A stretch of DNA of 37,815 nt, from NCBI GenBank assembly GCA_902477055.1, contig CABSFY010000006.1, forward strand, positions 1 to 37,815, given 5' to 3'. Shown piece after piece: positions 15,190 to 22,910 of the stretch. The stretch's first letter is position 1. Each line of letters starts with the position of its first letter. The stretch is from an uncultured Eubacteriales bacterium. GTDB lineage: Bacteria; Bacillota; Clostridia; Oscillospirales; Oscillospiraceae. Below the pieces are notes generated by a model. The model worked only from the letters and a program-made list of their open reading frames with translations, did not search any database and was not told the origin of the DNA. Made by a program: the position numbers and the translations under genes.

Positions 15190-16955
15190 AAAACACCGAA
15201 AAGAAGAAAAAAGACCGTATCATTCCCCGCCTGCTGCGACAGGCGCGGCCGATTTGGAAATGGCTGGCGCTGGCGTGCGTGCTTTGCGCGGCAATGATTC
15301 TCTGCGCTATCGTCGGGCCGAAGCTGCTCGGCGATCTGATCGACCGGTTATACGACTACTGGAACGGCACGTTCACGGGGGACCTGCTGACTGCGCTGCT
15401 GCCGCCCATTGGCATTCTGGCGGCGGTCTACGCGGCCTACAGCCTCATCAGCTACCTGAAAATGCTGCTGCTGAATAAGGTCGTCAGCCGCTATTTTACC
15501 TGCAACCTCCGCATCCGCATCTCCGACAAGATTCGCCGTCTGCCCGTCAGCTATGTCGATCAGACCCCCGTCGGCGACATCCTCTCGCGCATGACCGACG
15601 ACGTGTCCACCATGGGCAACTACATCCACCAGATCGTCGATACGCTCATGACCGGCTTTTTGATGATCGTCGCCATCGCAGTGATGATGCTCCGCGAGGA
15701 TTGGCGGCTGGCGCTGATCGTGCTGGCGCTGACACCTGCGTCCATCGCACTGTCGTCTTTCCTGTCGTCCAAGAGCGAGGGACATTTCTACAATATGTTC
15801 ACCGAGGGCGGCAACCTCAACGCACTCGTTGAGGAATCGTTCACGAATTTCGCCACGACGAAGGCGTATAATCTGGAGTGCTATACCGAGGAAAAGCACA
15901 AGGTCATCAACGACCGCCGCCGCAAGACCGAGGCAAATGCGAACTTTATTTCCTCCATCGTCCTGCCGATCATCACGTTCTCCAACGCGCTGGCCTACAT
16001 CGCCATCTGCCTCGTCGGCGGCTGGCTGCTGCTGAGCGGGCGGGTGACGTCGGTCGGCGTTGTGGTGACAATTCTGCTGTATGCCAAGCAGGTTTCTTCT
16101 CCGCTGGAGCAGATCGCCAACGCCTTTGGCAGCCTGCCCCACGCGAAGGCCGCCGCCCGCCGCGTGTTCAAAATCCTCGACATGGCCGAGGAGGAGGACC
16201 CTGCCGCGCCCCTGCCCCATGCGGCGGAGGGCCGCGTCCGCTTTGCACACGTGGACTTTTCCTACGATCCGGAGGCTCCGCTGATTGAGGATTTGAACAT
16301 CGATGTCAAGCCCGGCCAGAACGTCGCCATCGTCGGCCCCACCGGCGCGGGGAAAACGACGATCGTGAACCTGCTGATGCGGTTTTACGATGTCAATCGC
16401 GGCAAAATTTTCCTCGACAAGACGGACTGTGCTACGGTTTCCCGCGAATCCGTGCGCGATCAGTTTGGCATGGTCCTACAGGACACGTGGCTGTTCCGCG
16501 GGACGATCGCGGAAAACGTCGCCTTCGGCAGGCCCGGTGCGACGCGTGAGGAGATCATTGCCGCCTGCGACCGCGCCTACTGCGACCACTTTATCCGCAC
16601 ACTGCCCGACGGCTATGACACCGTCGTCGGCGACGACCTGACGAACCTCTCCGGCGGGCAAAAGCAGCTTCTGACCATCGCCCGCGCAATGCTGGCCGAC
16701 CGGCGGCTGCTCATTTTGGACGAGGCAACATCAAATGTCGATACCCGCACGGAGATCCTGCTGCAAAAGGCGATGGACAACCTCATGAAGGGCCGCACGT
16801 GCTTCGTGATTGCTCACCGCTTGTCCACGATCGTCGATTCCGACCTCATCCTCGTCCTCGACCACGGCCACATCGTCGAGCAGGGGACCCACCGCGAGCT
16901 GCTGGCGAAGCAGGGCTTCTATCATAAAATCTACACCAGCCAGTACGCAATCTGA
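15186..16955 (+). CDS. ABC exporter half-transporter, catalytic subunit
   Basis: This is the 589-residue partner of the preceding gene. It opens with a Lys-rich cytoplasmic head, then six membrane segments and a nucleotide-binding domain. Walker A is GPTGAGKTT near residue 383, the signature is LSGGQKQL near 487, Walker B is LLILDEATSN with the catalytic Glu present, and the switch His is intact (VIAHRLSTI). The two subunits together give one canonical and one degenerate ATP site. Translation is coupled by the ATGA overlap. A kinase-fold gene follows after 11 bases. No MarR- or GntR-type regulator is adjacent, unlike many drug-exporter operons. Confidence 0.94.
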   Translation: MKNTEKKKKDRIIPRLLRQARPIWKWLALACVLCAAMILCAIVGPKLLGDLIDRLYDYWNGTFTGDLLTALLPPIGILAAVYAAYSLISYLKMLLLNKVVSRYFTCNLRIRISDKIRRLPVSYVDQTPVGDILSRMTDDVSTMGNYIHQIVDTLMTGFLMIVAIAVMMLREDWRLALIVLALTPASIALSSFLSSKSEGHFYNMFTEGGNLNALVEESFTNFATTKAYNLECYTEEKHKVINDRRRKTEANANFISSIVLPIITFSNALAYIAICLVGGWLLLSGRVTSVGVVVTILLYAKQVSSPLEQIANAFGSLPHAKAAARRVFKILDMAEEEDPAAPLPHAAEGRVRFAHVDFSYDPEAPLIEDLNIDVKPGQNVAIVGPTGAGKTTIVNLLMRFYDVNRGKIFLDKTDCATVSRESVRDQFGMVLQDTWLFRGTIAENVAFGRPGATREEIIAACDRAYCDHFIRTLPDGYDTVVGDDLTNLSGGQKQLLTIARAMLADRRLLILDEATSNVDTRTEILLQKAMDNLMKGRTCFVIAHRLSTIVDSDLILVLDHGHIVEQGTHRELLAKQGFYHKIYTSQYAI

Positions 16956-16966
16956 CGGGGGCCGAG

Positions 16967-17500
16967 ATGGAAACGATACGCGTCAACGAAACGGATTATA
17001 CGGTCGAGCGCCTGCTCGGCAAGGGCAAGGGCGGCTATTCGTACCTTGCCCGCCGGGACGGGCAGGCCGTCGTCGTCAAGCAGATTCACCACGAGCCGTG
17101 CAGCTATTATCAGTTCGGCGACAAGCTGGCAGCCGAGCTGCGGGACTACGAACGCCTCCGGCAGGTTGGCATCCCCATGCCCGCGCTGCTGGAGGTGGAC
17201 CGCGCGGCTGAGCGGCTGGTCAAGGAATACCTCCCCGGCCCGACCGTGTTCGAGCTGGTCCGCGACGGGAAAATGCGGCCGGAATATCTGGAGCAGGTCG
17301 AGGCCATGTGCGAAACGCTCTACCCCGCCGGGCTGAACATCGACTACTTCCCCACCAACTTCATCCCCCACGGCGGCCGGCTGTTCTACGTCGATTACGA
17401 ATGTAACGACTACATGGAACAGTGGGATTTTCAACACTGGGGCAAGCAATACTGGGCAAAAACCCCGGAATTTCTGGAATATCTGGAACAAATCAAATAA
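16967..17500 (+). CDS. small kinase-fold protein (protein kinase/LPS-kinase-like)
   Basis: The 177-residue protein keeps the key parts of a minimal kinase fold. It has a Gly-rich loop (LGKGKGGYSYLA, residues ~17-28), an ATP-binding Lys in VVVKQI near 42, and a catalytic-loop-like NIDYFPTNFI near 125 with Asp and Asn five residues apart but Asn instead of the usual His. The metal-binding Asp is in YVDYE, where DFG is expected. The C-lobe is short, as in small RIO- or WaaP-like kinases. Substrate may be a protein or small molecule. It is 11 bases after the exporter genes and probably cotranscribed, so it may act on the exporter or its cargo; that is inference. Confidence 0.72.
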   Translation: METIRVNETDYTVERLLGKGKGGYSYLARRDGQAVVVKQIHHEPCSYYQFGDKLAAELRDYERLRQVGIPMPALLEVDRAAERLVKEYLPGPTVFELVRDGKMRPEYLEQVEAMCETLYPAGLNIDYFPTNFIPHGGRLFYVDYECNDYMEQWDFQHWGKQYWAKTPEFLEYLEQIK

Positions 17501-17511
17501 AAAGGTCCCCG

Positions 17512-17613
17512 CCAATGTGAAGTGACCCCAAAAAGCTGGACAAAGAATTGGACGCAAATTGTTCCAGCAGCCGAAAGGGCTTGCTGCCTGTGAATTGCAG
17601 GCGGCAAGCCCTT
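17512..17613. mobile_element. possible IS3-family end remnant with hairpin
   Basis: Sequence at about 17515-17550 (…TGTGAAGTGACCCC…AGCTGGACA…) resembles terminal sequences of IS3/IS150-group elements, from memory and not checked. Next to it is a long inverted repeat, 17575-17590 with 17598-17613 around a TGAATTG loop (one T-G mispair). No transposase reading frame remains in the 274-base gap. The hairpin may also end transcription of the exporter operon, though it lacks a T run. Confidence 0.35.
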
Positions 17614-17714
17614 CCGCTTTGCACCGACCGGCAGGCAGAGCAGCCGCAGCGCAATGACAAATTCGAGAAGGTTTCCAGGATATCATTCTTAAACAAATCT
17701 TAAACATCTGCACC

Positions 17715-17743
17715 TTGCGCTTCCGGGTGAATTCTGATATACT
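17715..17743 (+). promoter_or_regulatory. sigma-A promoter of the FtsX-ABC operon
   Basis: TTGCGC (17715-17720), 17-base spacer, TATACT (17738-17743) with an extended TGA. It overlaps an upstream in-frame TTG, which argues that translation starts at the GTG at 17775. Confidence 0.7.
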
Positions 17744-17774
17744 TTGGGAAAGCAAAGAGAAATGGGGTGGTGCA

Positions 17775-20700
17775 GTGCTGCATCTGACTTGGAAGGGGCT
17801 GCGGGGGCGGAAGAAGGAAACCTCCCTGCTGCTGATCGTGCTTGTGCTGTCGTTTATGCTGTCGGCGGCACTGGCGATCGTGCTGCCCTCGACACAGGCG
17901 GAGATCCAGCTCCAGCGCGAGAAAAGCTATGGCAAATGGCAGCTCATGCTCTGCGGCGAGGACCCGGCGACCTGCACGGCGCTGGCATCGGCGGCAGCGG
18001 AGCGTGGCGCGTCCACGGCGCGGCTGACGACCGCCGGCGTGACCGAGAACGGCGATACCGTTTCCGTCATCACGCCGGAGCTGATGGATGTCGGTGCGCT
18101 GTCGCTGCTCGACGGGCGGCTGCCGGAGGCGGAGAATGAAATTCTGATCGTGGACACGCAGTTTTCCGGCGCGCAGGACCTGAAGCCCGGCGACGAGGTC
18201 ACGCTGCAATACACGTGGAACGTCAGCTCCACGGAGTCCGGCCGCATCAAGCTGGAGGCCGAGGCAACCCTCAAAGCATATCAGGAAAAGGCGCTGGCCA
18301 CCGCCAAGGACAACTTCTACGACGATTTTCTGGATGTCATTGCCGAGATCGAGAAGGAGGGCTATCGCGGCTTCGGGTACAACTCGATGCTCGCCGCCGT
18401 CTATACGCAGTTCGTCAGCGAGGATACCCTGTCGCTGTTCCTCCGGCACATTGAGGACAAGACCCCGCTGCTGGAGGGCATGACGGACGCGCAGATCGAC
18501 GAGCTGTTCAACGCGTATATCTTCGTTATGCGCGGCGTTTTTAACACGACGAACGGCCGCTCGAACAGTCGTATTTTAATCCCCTTCGGCGACAAGACCA
18601 TCGGCGTGATGCAGACCAAGGGCCGCCTGACCCTCGTCGGCGCGGGCTATGGCGAGGACACCGGAACACACATTGAAAGCACCCGCGCCTATTCCGCCAT
18701 GAATCTTAAAATGACCTACAAGGTCAGCGGCGTGCTGAAGGGCTATGAGGCGACATGGGACACCGGCGGCCACACCATGCCGGACGCGTTCGTTTCCGCA
18801 GCGGGCGCAGCGGTCCTCGACGACGGCATCGCGGCGGCAAAGGACGAGCTGTCAGACCTCGTAGTTACGCCATATGATGAAACGCTGCTGCTCTATAGCG
18901 ACGAAAACGCCGCCGATTTCTATCATGAAATGGCCGCCGTCTACGAGCCGCTGGCCGAGCCGCATTATGAGGTCGAATTGTACTTTAACCAGACCTACAG
19001 CATTATGCAGGGCCTGCTGACCGGCCTTTACACGCCGCCGGAGGACCTACCGGACGCGTTTGAGTTTACCGAGGACGGCGCACTGCCCGAGGGCTATGAG
19101 CCGCAGGAAACGGACGGCACGGAAAGCACCGCCGGCCGCCTGACGCTGGACTTCGTCAGCCGCACGGGACAGGTCTGGATCAGCGACGACAGCGCCGGCT
19201 TTCCTAACATCCAAGACGATAACTATGGCAGCACAAACGGCTTCTGGGCCGATCTGACGGAGCTGGACCGGCCGGGCTTCCAAATTCCGGGGCTCGACCC
19301 GCTGCCGGTCACGCTGCCGGATGCGGAGGCGCTGTACCAGAAGAATGAATACAGCTTCCGCATCAATACGTATTCTTATCCCGACGAAGCGGGCAGTGCC
19401 GACGCGACGGTCAGCACGGTGCTCAACGGCATTCTGGTGCTGATGACCGCCTGCGCCGTGCTGGTGATCTGCATGGTGCAGAGCAAGCGCCGCGCCCGGA
19501 GCATCGTGCTGCTCAAGGCAATCGGTCTGCAAAACGGGCAGGCCGTGGCCATGCAGCTGGGCGAGGCGGTGCTGTTTTTGCTGCTGTCGCTGGTGATCGG
19601 CCTGCCGCTGGGCTGGCTGACGGCGGTGGTGGTGCTCAACGCGATGGGCAGCGCCGACGCGATCACGTTCGACCTGGCCTTCCTGCTGCGCAGCGTGGCC
19701 TTTGGTGCGGTCAGCCTGCTGGTAGGCTTGCAGCTGCCGGTGCTGGCGGCGCGGAAAATGCCGCTGACGGGCCGGACCGGCACCATCTCGTCCGGTGAAC
19801 GCGCGGCCAACGGCAAAGACCTCAAGCGCGGCGGCCTGTTCACGATGGAGCGGGCGGCAATGCGCTTCCATCGGCGGCGCGACCGGACGGCGCGGCTGCT
19901 GTGTTCGCTGGCGCTGGTGCTGGCGCTGCTGACGCTGCTGCTGGCCCACTTTGCCCTCAACGGCTACCGCACGGAGGTCGAGCGGCCGGATATGCCGGAC
20001 TACACGCTCAAGGCGAGCTTCGGTATGTCCCCGCGCTATCTGCGCGAGAAAATGGAGCTTTATCAGCAGCCCGACGCGCTGGGCGAACAGCCGTCGCGCG
20101 TGGAAGCCTATCTGGCCGCCGAGCACGTCACGCTCACGGGCTATGAATCCAGCCCGATCGTCAGTACCTTCGGCGCGGGGAACGTCAGCGTCGCCGGTTT
20201 GGCCGAGGACAGCCCGATGCTGGCGCGAATCACCGCCCTGTGCGGCGCGATCGACACGGAAAAGCTGCTCAGCGGCGAGGGCTGCATTCTGCTGATGCCG
20301 AACTATACGATTGCCGACGGCGGCGCGTTCTACTATTCCTCCGACCCCGCCGACGCGCTGCGTTATCAGGCCGACGATACCATTCAGACGGGCGATCTGC
20401 TGACGCTCTCGGCTAAGAGCCACGGCATCAGCGAAGGCCCGGACGGCGTTTATGAGGGCGTGAGCGCTGCGAAGGTCGAGGTGCTGGCAGTGCTGCATGA
20501 ATACGATCTGTGGCTGTTCGGCGAGAGCGCCCGGCCGCTGACTGTCATCTCCGGACAGAGCCTTGTAACGAACCTCTATCCCAACGCCAACCAGCGCTAC
20601 AACCCCGAGCAGGCCCGCTGGAACCGGCAGCTCAGCCGCCTGCACTGCGAGGACTGCAAGGGAAAGACCTACTTCCAGTTCTACGCCTCCGACCGCGCCG

Positions 20701-21245
20701 ACCATTCCGCCTCCTACTGGAATCTGGCGCAGAGCGAGGGGCTGGAAATGAAGAACTATTATAAGGAAAAGCTCGAACGCCTGACGGCGGGCGAGAATCA
20801 GCAGGCGCTGACGGTCCTTCTGGGCGCGGCGGCGGTGCTGCTGGTGCTGATTATTCTGACGTTTATTCTGTCGGACTTGGCCGAGCAGGGACGGCGGCGC
20901 GTGGGTATTCTGCGGGCGCTGGGGGTTTCCGGCCGGTCGATGCTGCGCACGCAGCTGCTGCTGTCCATGCGCGAGGCGCTGGAGGCTGTGCTGGTGGCCA
21001 ACGCGGCGATGGCGGTCGTTCTGCTCGTCTGCGCCTTCGGCGAAACCGGCTGGTCCACCGCAAGCCCCGCCGCGCTGCTGGCTGTTCTCGGCGACGGTCT
21101 GCTGCGGCAGTACCCGTGGTGGCTGCACGGTCTGCTGACCCTCGGCGCGTGGGTGCTGACGACGCTGCTTCGGACGCTGCCGTACCGGCGGCTTTGCAAA
21201 AACTCCGTGATCGGCACGATCAAGGGACTGGAGAGAGGAGAATAA
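17775..21245 (+). CDS. large FtsX-family ABC transporter permease
   Basis: The 1156-residue membrane protein has a duplicated FtsX layout. One N-terminal helix (residues ~13-35) is followed by an extracytoplasmic domain of ~500 residues and three helices (VLNGILVLMTACAVLVICM onward). A second single helix (LLCSLALVLALLTLLLAHF) precedes another ~300-residue outer domain and three C-terminal helices. This is the MacB/LolC-type mechanotransmission class, eight helices in total, which couples cytoplasmic ATP use to work outside the membrane rather than classic transport. The GTG at 17775 is chosen: GGGGTGG lies before it and the promoter excludes earlier starts. The cognate ATPase starts 2 bases after the stop. 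No two-component system or peptide gene lies nearby. Confidence 0.9.
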   Translation: MLHLTWKGLRGRKKETSLLLIVLVLSFMLSAALAIVLPSTQAEIQLQREKSYGKWQLMLCGEDPATCTALASAAAERGASTARLTTAGVTENGDTVSVITPELMDVGALSLLDGRLPEAENEILIVDTQFSGAQDLKPGDEVTLQYTWNVSSTESGRIKLEAEATLKAYQEKALATAKDNFYDDFLDVIAEIEKEGYRGFGYNSMLAAVYTQFVSEDTLSLFLRHIEDKTPLLEGMTDAQIDELFNAYIFVMRGVFNTTNGRSNSRILIPFGDKTIGVMQTKGRLTLVGAGYGEDTGTHIESTRAYSAMNLKMTYKVSGVLKGYEATWDTGGHTMPDAFVSAAGAAVLDDGIAAAKDELSDLVVTPYDETLLLYSDENAADFYHEMAAVYEPLAEPHYEVELYFNQTYSIMQGLLTGLYTPPEDLPDAFEFTEDGALPEGYEPQETDGTESTAGRLTLDFVSRTGQVWISDDSAGFPNIQDDNYGSTNGFWADLTELDRPGFQIPGLDPLPVTLPDAEALYQKNEYSFRINTYSYPDEAGSADATVSTVLNGILVLMTACAVLVICMVQSKRRARSIVLLKAIGLQNGQAVAMQLGEAVLFLLLSLVIGLPLGWLTAVVVLNAMGSADAITFDLAFLLRSVAFGAVSLLVGLQLPVLAARKMPLTGRTGTISSGERAANGKDLKRGGLFTMERAAMRFHRRRDRTARLLCSLALVLALLTLLLAHFALNGYRTEVERPDMPDYTLKASFGMSPRYLREKMELYQQPDALGEQPSRVEAYLAAEHVTLTGYESSPIVSTFGAGNVSVAGLAEDSPMLARITALCGAIDTEKLLSGEGCILLMPNYTIADGGAFYYSSDPADALRYQADDTIQTGDLLTLSAKSHGISEGPDGVYEGVSAAKVEVLAVLHEYDLWLFGESARPLTVISGQSLVTNLYPNANQRYNPEQARWNRQLSRLHCEDCKGKTYFQFYASDRADHSASYWNLAQSEGLEMKNYYKEKLERLTAGENQQALTVLLGAAAVLLVLIILTFILSDLAEQGRRRVGILRALGVSGRSMLRTQLLLSMREALEAVLVANAAMAVVLLVCAFGETGWSTASPAALLAVLGDGLLRQYPWWLHGLLTLGAWVLTTLLRTLPYRRLCKNSVIGTIKGLERGE

Positions 21246-21247
21246 CG

Positions 21248-21916
21248 ATGCTGCTTCAAACGATCGGATTGGAAAAAACCTACGCCCAAGGGGGAACGTC
21301 CTATCAGGCGCTCAAGGGCATTGACCTTACCTTCGAGGCGGAGAAATTTTACGCCATCATCGGAAAATCCGGCTCCGGCAAATCGACGCTGCTGCATCTT
21401 TTGGGCGGCCTCGACCGTCCCACCGGCGGACAGGTCATTTTGCAGGGCACCGACCTCTACGCCCTGCCCGAACGGAAGCTGGCGCAGGTGCGCCGCCGCC
21501 AGATGGGCTTCGTGTTTCAGGCCTACAACCTGCTCGACGAGCATACCGCGCGGGACAACATCCTCGCGCCGGTGCTGCTCGACGGGAAAAAGCCCGATTT
21601 GGACTACCTCGCCCAAATCACCGAGGCGCTGCAAATCGACGGCCTGCTGAAAAAATACCCCTGGCAGATGTCCGGCGGCGAGCAGCAGCGGTGTGCCATC
21701 GCCCGTGCGCTTTTGAGCCGCCCGGCGATCATCCTCGCCGACGAGCCGACCGGCAACCTCGACAGCGCCACGTCCGATCAGGTCGTCGCGCTCCTGCGGC
21801 GTATCGTGGACGAGTTCCGCCAGACGCTCATCCTCGTCACCCACGATCCCGACATCGCCGCGCAGGCCGACGTATGCATCACCATCGACAGCGGTTTGGT
21901 TAAGTCCGTTCGCTGA
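21248..21916 (+). CDS. ABC transporter ATP-binding protein (MacB/LolD type)
   Basis: The 222-residue ATPase partners the preceding FtsX permease. Walker A is GKSGSGKST near residue 38, followed by LLHLLGGLDRPTGG. The Q-loop is MGFVFQAYNLL, the signature is MSGGEQQR, Walker B is IILADEPTGNLD with the catalytic Glu, and the switch His is in VTHDPDIA. The GLDRPTGG and DEPTGNLD wording is typical of the MacB/LolD/FtsE class. ATG at 21248 follows GAGAGGAGAATAACG, two bases after the permease stop. The gene order (permease first, ATPase second) is the reverse of the common bce-type order. Confidence 0.94.
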   Translation: MLLQTIGLEKTYAQGGTSYQALKGIDLTFEAEKFYAIIGKSGSGKSTLLHLLGGLDRPTGGQVILQGTDLYALPERKLAQVRRRQMGFVFQAYNLLDEHTARDNILAPVLLDGKKPDLDYLAQITEALQIDGLLKKYPWQMSGGEQQRCAIARALLSRPAIILADEPTGNLDSATSDQVVALLRRIVDEFRQTLILVTHDPDIAAQADVCITIDSGLVKSVR

Positions 21917-21940
21917 GTGCCGTTTTTGTCAAAAAACCTG

Positions 21941-21969
21941 TTGACACTGCCCCAGTTTCGCCCTATAAT
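21941..21969 (+). promoter_or_regulatory. perfect-consensus sigma-A promoter
   Basis: TTGACA (21941-21946), exactly 17 bases, TATAAT (21964-21969): both hexamers match the consensus at every position. It drives the zinc-ribbon membrane protein at 22003. Confidence 0.88.
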
Positions 21970-22002
21970 GATGGGTATCAAAAACAAAGGGGAGTTTCAA
22001 AA

Positions 22003-22683
22003 ATGGCAGGTTATTGTACACGCTGCGGTCGGCCGCTGCCCGATTCCGGCGTTTGTCCCTGTACGCTGCAACAAGCGCCCGCGCCGGTCAACAAGGCGCC
22101 CAATCCGGTCCTGACAGTGCTGGTCAATCTTCCGCGGCTCTGGCGGAGCTATTTTCTCGACCCGGTCGGCACACCCCGCAAGGCCGGCGAGCGCCGCGAC
22201 TGGATCACCGGCACGGCAATGCTGGCGTTGCTGGAGATCGTATCGTTCCTGAGCGTCCTGATGCTGACGCTGCGCTATGCGCCGCACCGCTTTATCTTCA
22301 TTGCGCCGCAATGGGCCACGGCCGGTCTGGTTTGCCCGCTGCTCGTGATGGGTGCGATGTTCGGCGTGATCTGCGCACTGATGGCGATGTCGCGGATGAA
22401 GCTCGATCTGCGCACGGTGCTTGCCGTGCTGGGCGTCAGCGCAATTCTGCCGCTGTCGCTGCTGGCCGTGACGGCGCTGCTTTCCATGATACATTTTTCG
22501 CTGTTCACCATCGGCTGTGTGCTGACGGTTGTGGCGTGGATCGTAAGCTCCTTCGTCCTGCTCTATGAGGTCATCGGACTGCGGCTGAACATCCTCTCCA
22601 TGCTGACGCTCGTCGGCTCGATGGCGCTGATCTATCTCATCTTCAACTTCAGCCGGAACTGGCTCATCGTCGCGCTGTTCTGA
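22003..22683 (+). CDS. zinc-ribbon multi-pass membrane protein, Yip1-like
   Basis: The 226-residue protein opens with a compact metal-binding knuckle (MAGYCTRCGRPLPDSGVCPC), then a Pro/Ala linker and a conserved-looking amphipathic stretch (LPRLWRSYFLDPVGTP). About five hydrophobic helices follow, from residue ~66 to the end. The layout resembles bacterial YIP1-family proteins with an N-terminal zinc ribbon, whose role is unknown. ATG at 22003 is preceded by AAAGGGGAG. It sits behind a perfect-consensus promoter, so it is probably made constitutively at high level. It is the second zinc-ribbon membrane protein in this window. Confidence 0.82.
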   Translation: MAGYCTRCGRPLPDSGVCPCTLQQAPAPVNKAPNPVLTVLVNLPRLWRSYFLDPVGTPRKAGERRDWITGTAMLALLEIVSFLSVLMLTLRYAPHRFIFIAPQWATAGLVCPLLVMGAMFGVICALMAMSRMKLDLRTVLAVLGVSAILPLSLLAVTALLSMIHFSLFTIGCVLTVVAWIVSSFVLLYEVIGLRLNILSMLTLVGSMALIYLIFNFSRNWLIVALF

Positions 22684-22697
22684 GTTTCGTATGCTTT

Positions 22698-22731
22698 GCG
22701 CCCTCTTTTGCCGTCGTGCAGGAGAGGGCGC
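22698..22731 (+). terminator. possible terminator hairpin
   Basis: A 9-base stem, GCGCCCTCT with AGAGGGCGC, surrounds a 16-base loop, 15 bases after the stop codon of the preceding gene. The following CGATCTTTCTCT is only weakly T-rich. Confidence 0.35.
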
Positions 22732-22744
22732 CGATCTTTCTCTC

Positions 22745-22895
22745 ATACTAGAATCTGTTAAAAAGCTTGAAAAGCTTTTTATAGCGCCAAAGGCGCGTCA
22801 GATTCTGCATGAGACGGCGCATCGTGCCCTCGCACGATGCGAGTGTGCGCAGCACATGGGATTCTTGATGAAACATTTTCATCAAGAATCAGTAT
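22745..22895 (+). repeat. 151-bp structured repeat, copy A
   Basis: This copy differs from the inverted copy at 32502-32652 at only three of 151 positions. It folds into ordered hairpins. An outer stem AGAATCTG/CAGATTCT (22750-22757 with 22799-22806) encloses AAAAAGCTT/AAGCTTTTT (22760-22780) and GCGCC/GGCGC (22784-22796). Then come GCATCGTGC/GCACGATGC (22819-22840) and a perfect 14-base stem (22860-22873 with 22877-22890). The ends are loosely inverted (ATACTAGAATC and GATTCAGTAT). It ends 15 bases before the HD-domain start codon, so it would form the gene's leader RNA. It is either a MITE-like element or a structured RNA. Confidence 0.85.
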
Positions 22896-22910
22896 AAAAA
22901 GGAGAGCGTT

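Noticed and set aside
17715..17774. Earlier TTG start for the FtsX permease
   Set aside because: That TTG is the -35 box of the gene's own promoter, upstream of the transcription start.
19047..21128. Long minus-strand frame (693 codons) opposite the FtsX permease
   Set aside because: It is Gln/Arg/His-rich low-complexity sequence typical of antisense shadows; the permease frame has clear helices and a promoter.
22745..22895. Open reading frame through the 151-bp repeat, also present in copy B, suggesting a small protein
   Set aside because: The frame has no ribosome binding site and runs into different flanks at each copy. The DNA is explained by hairpins, and the substitutions do not respect codons.
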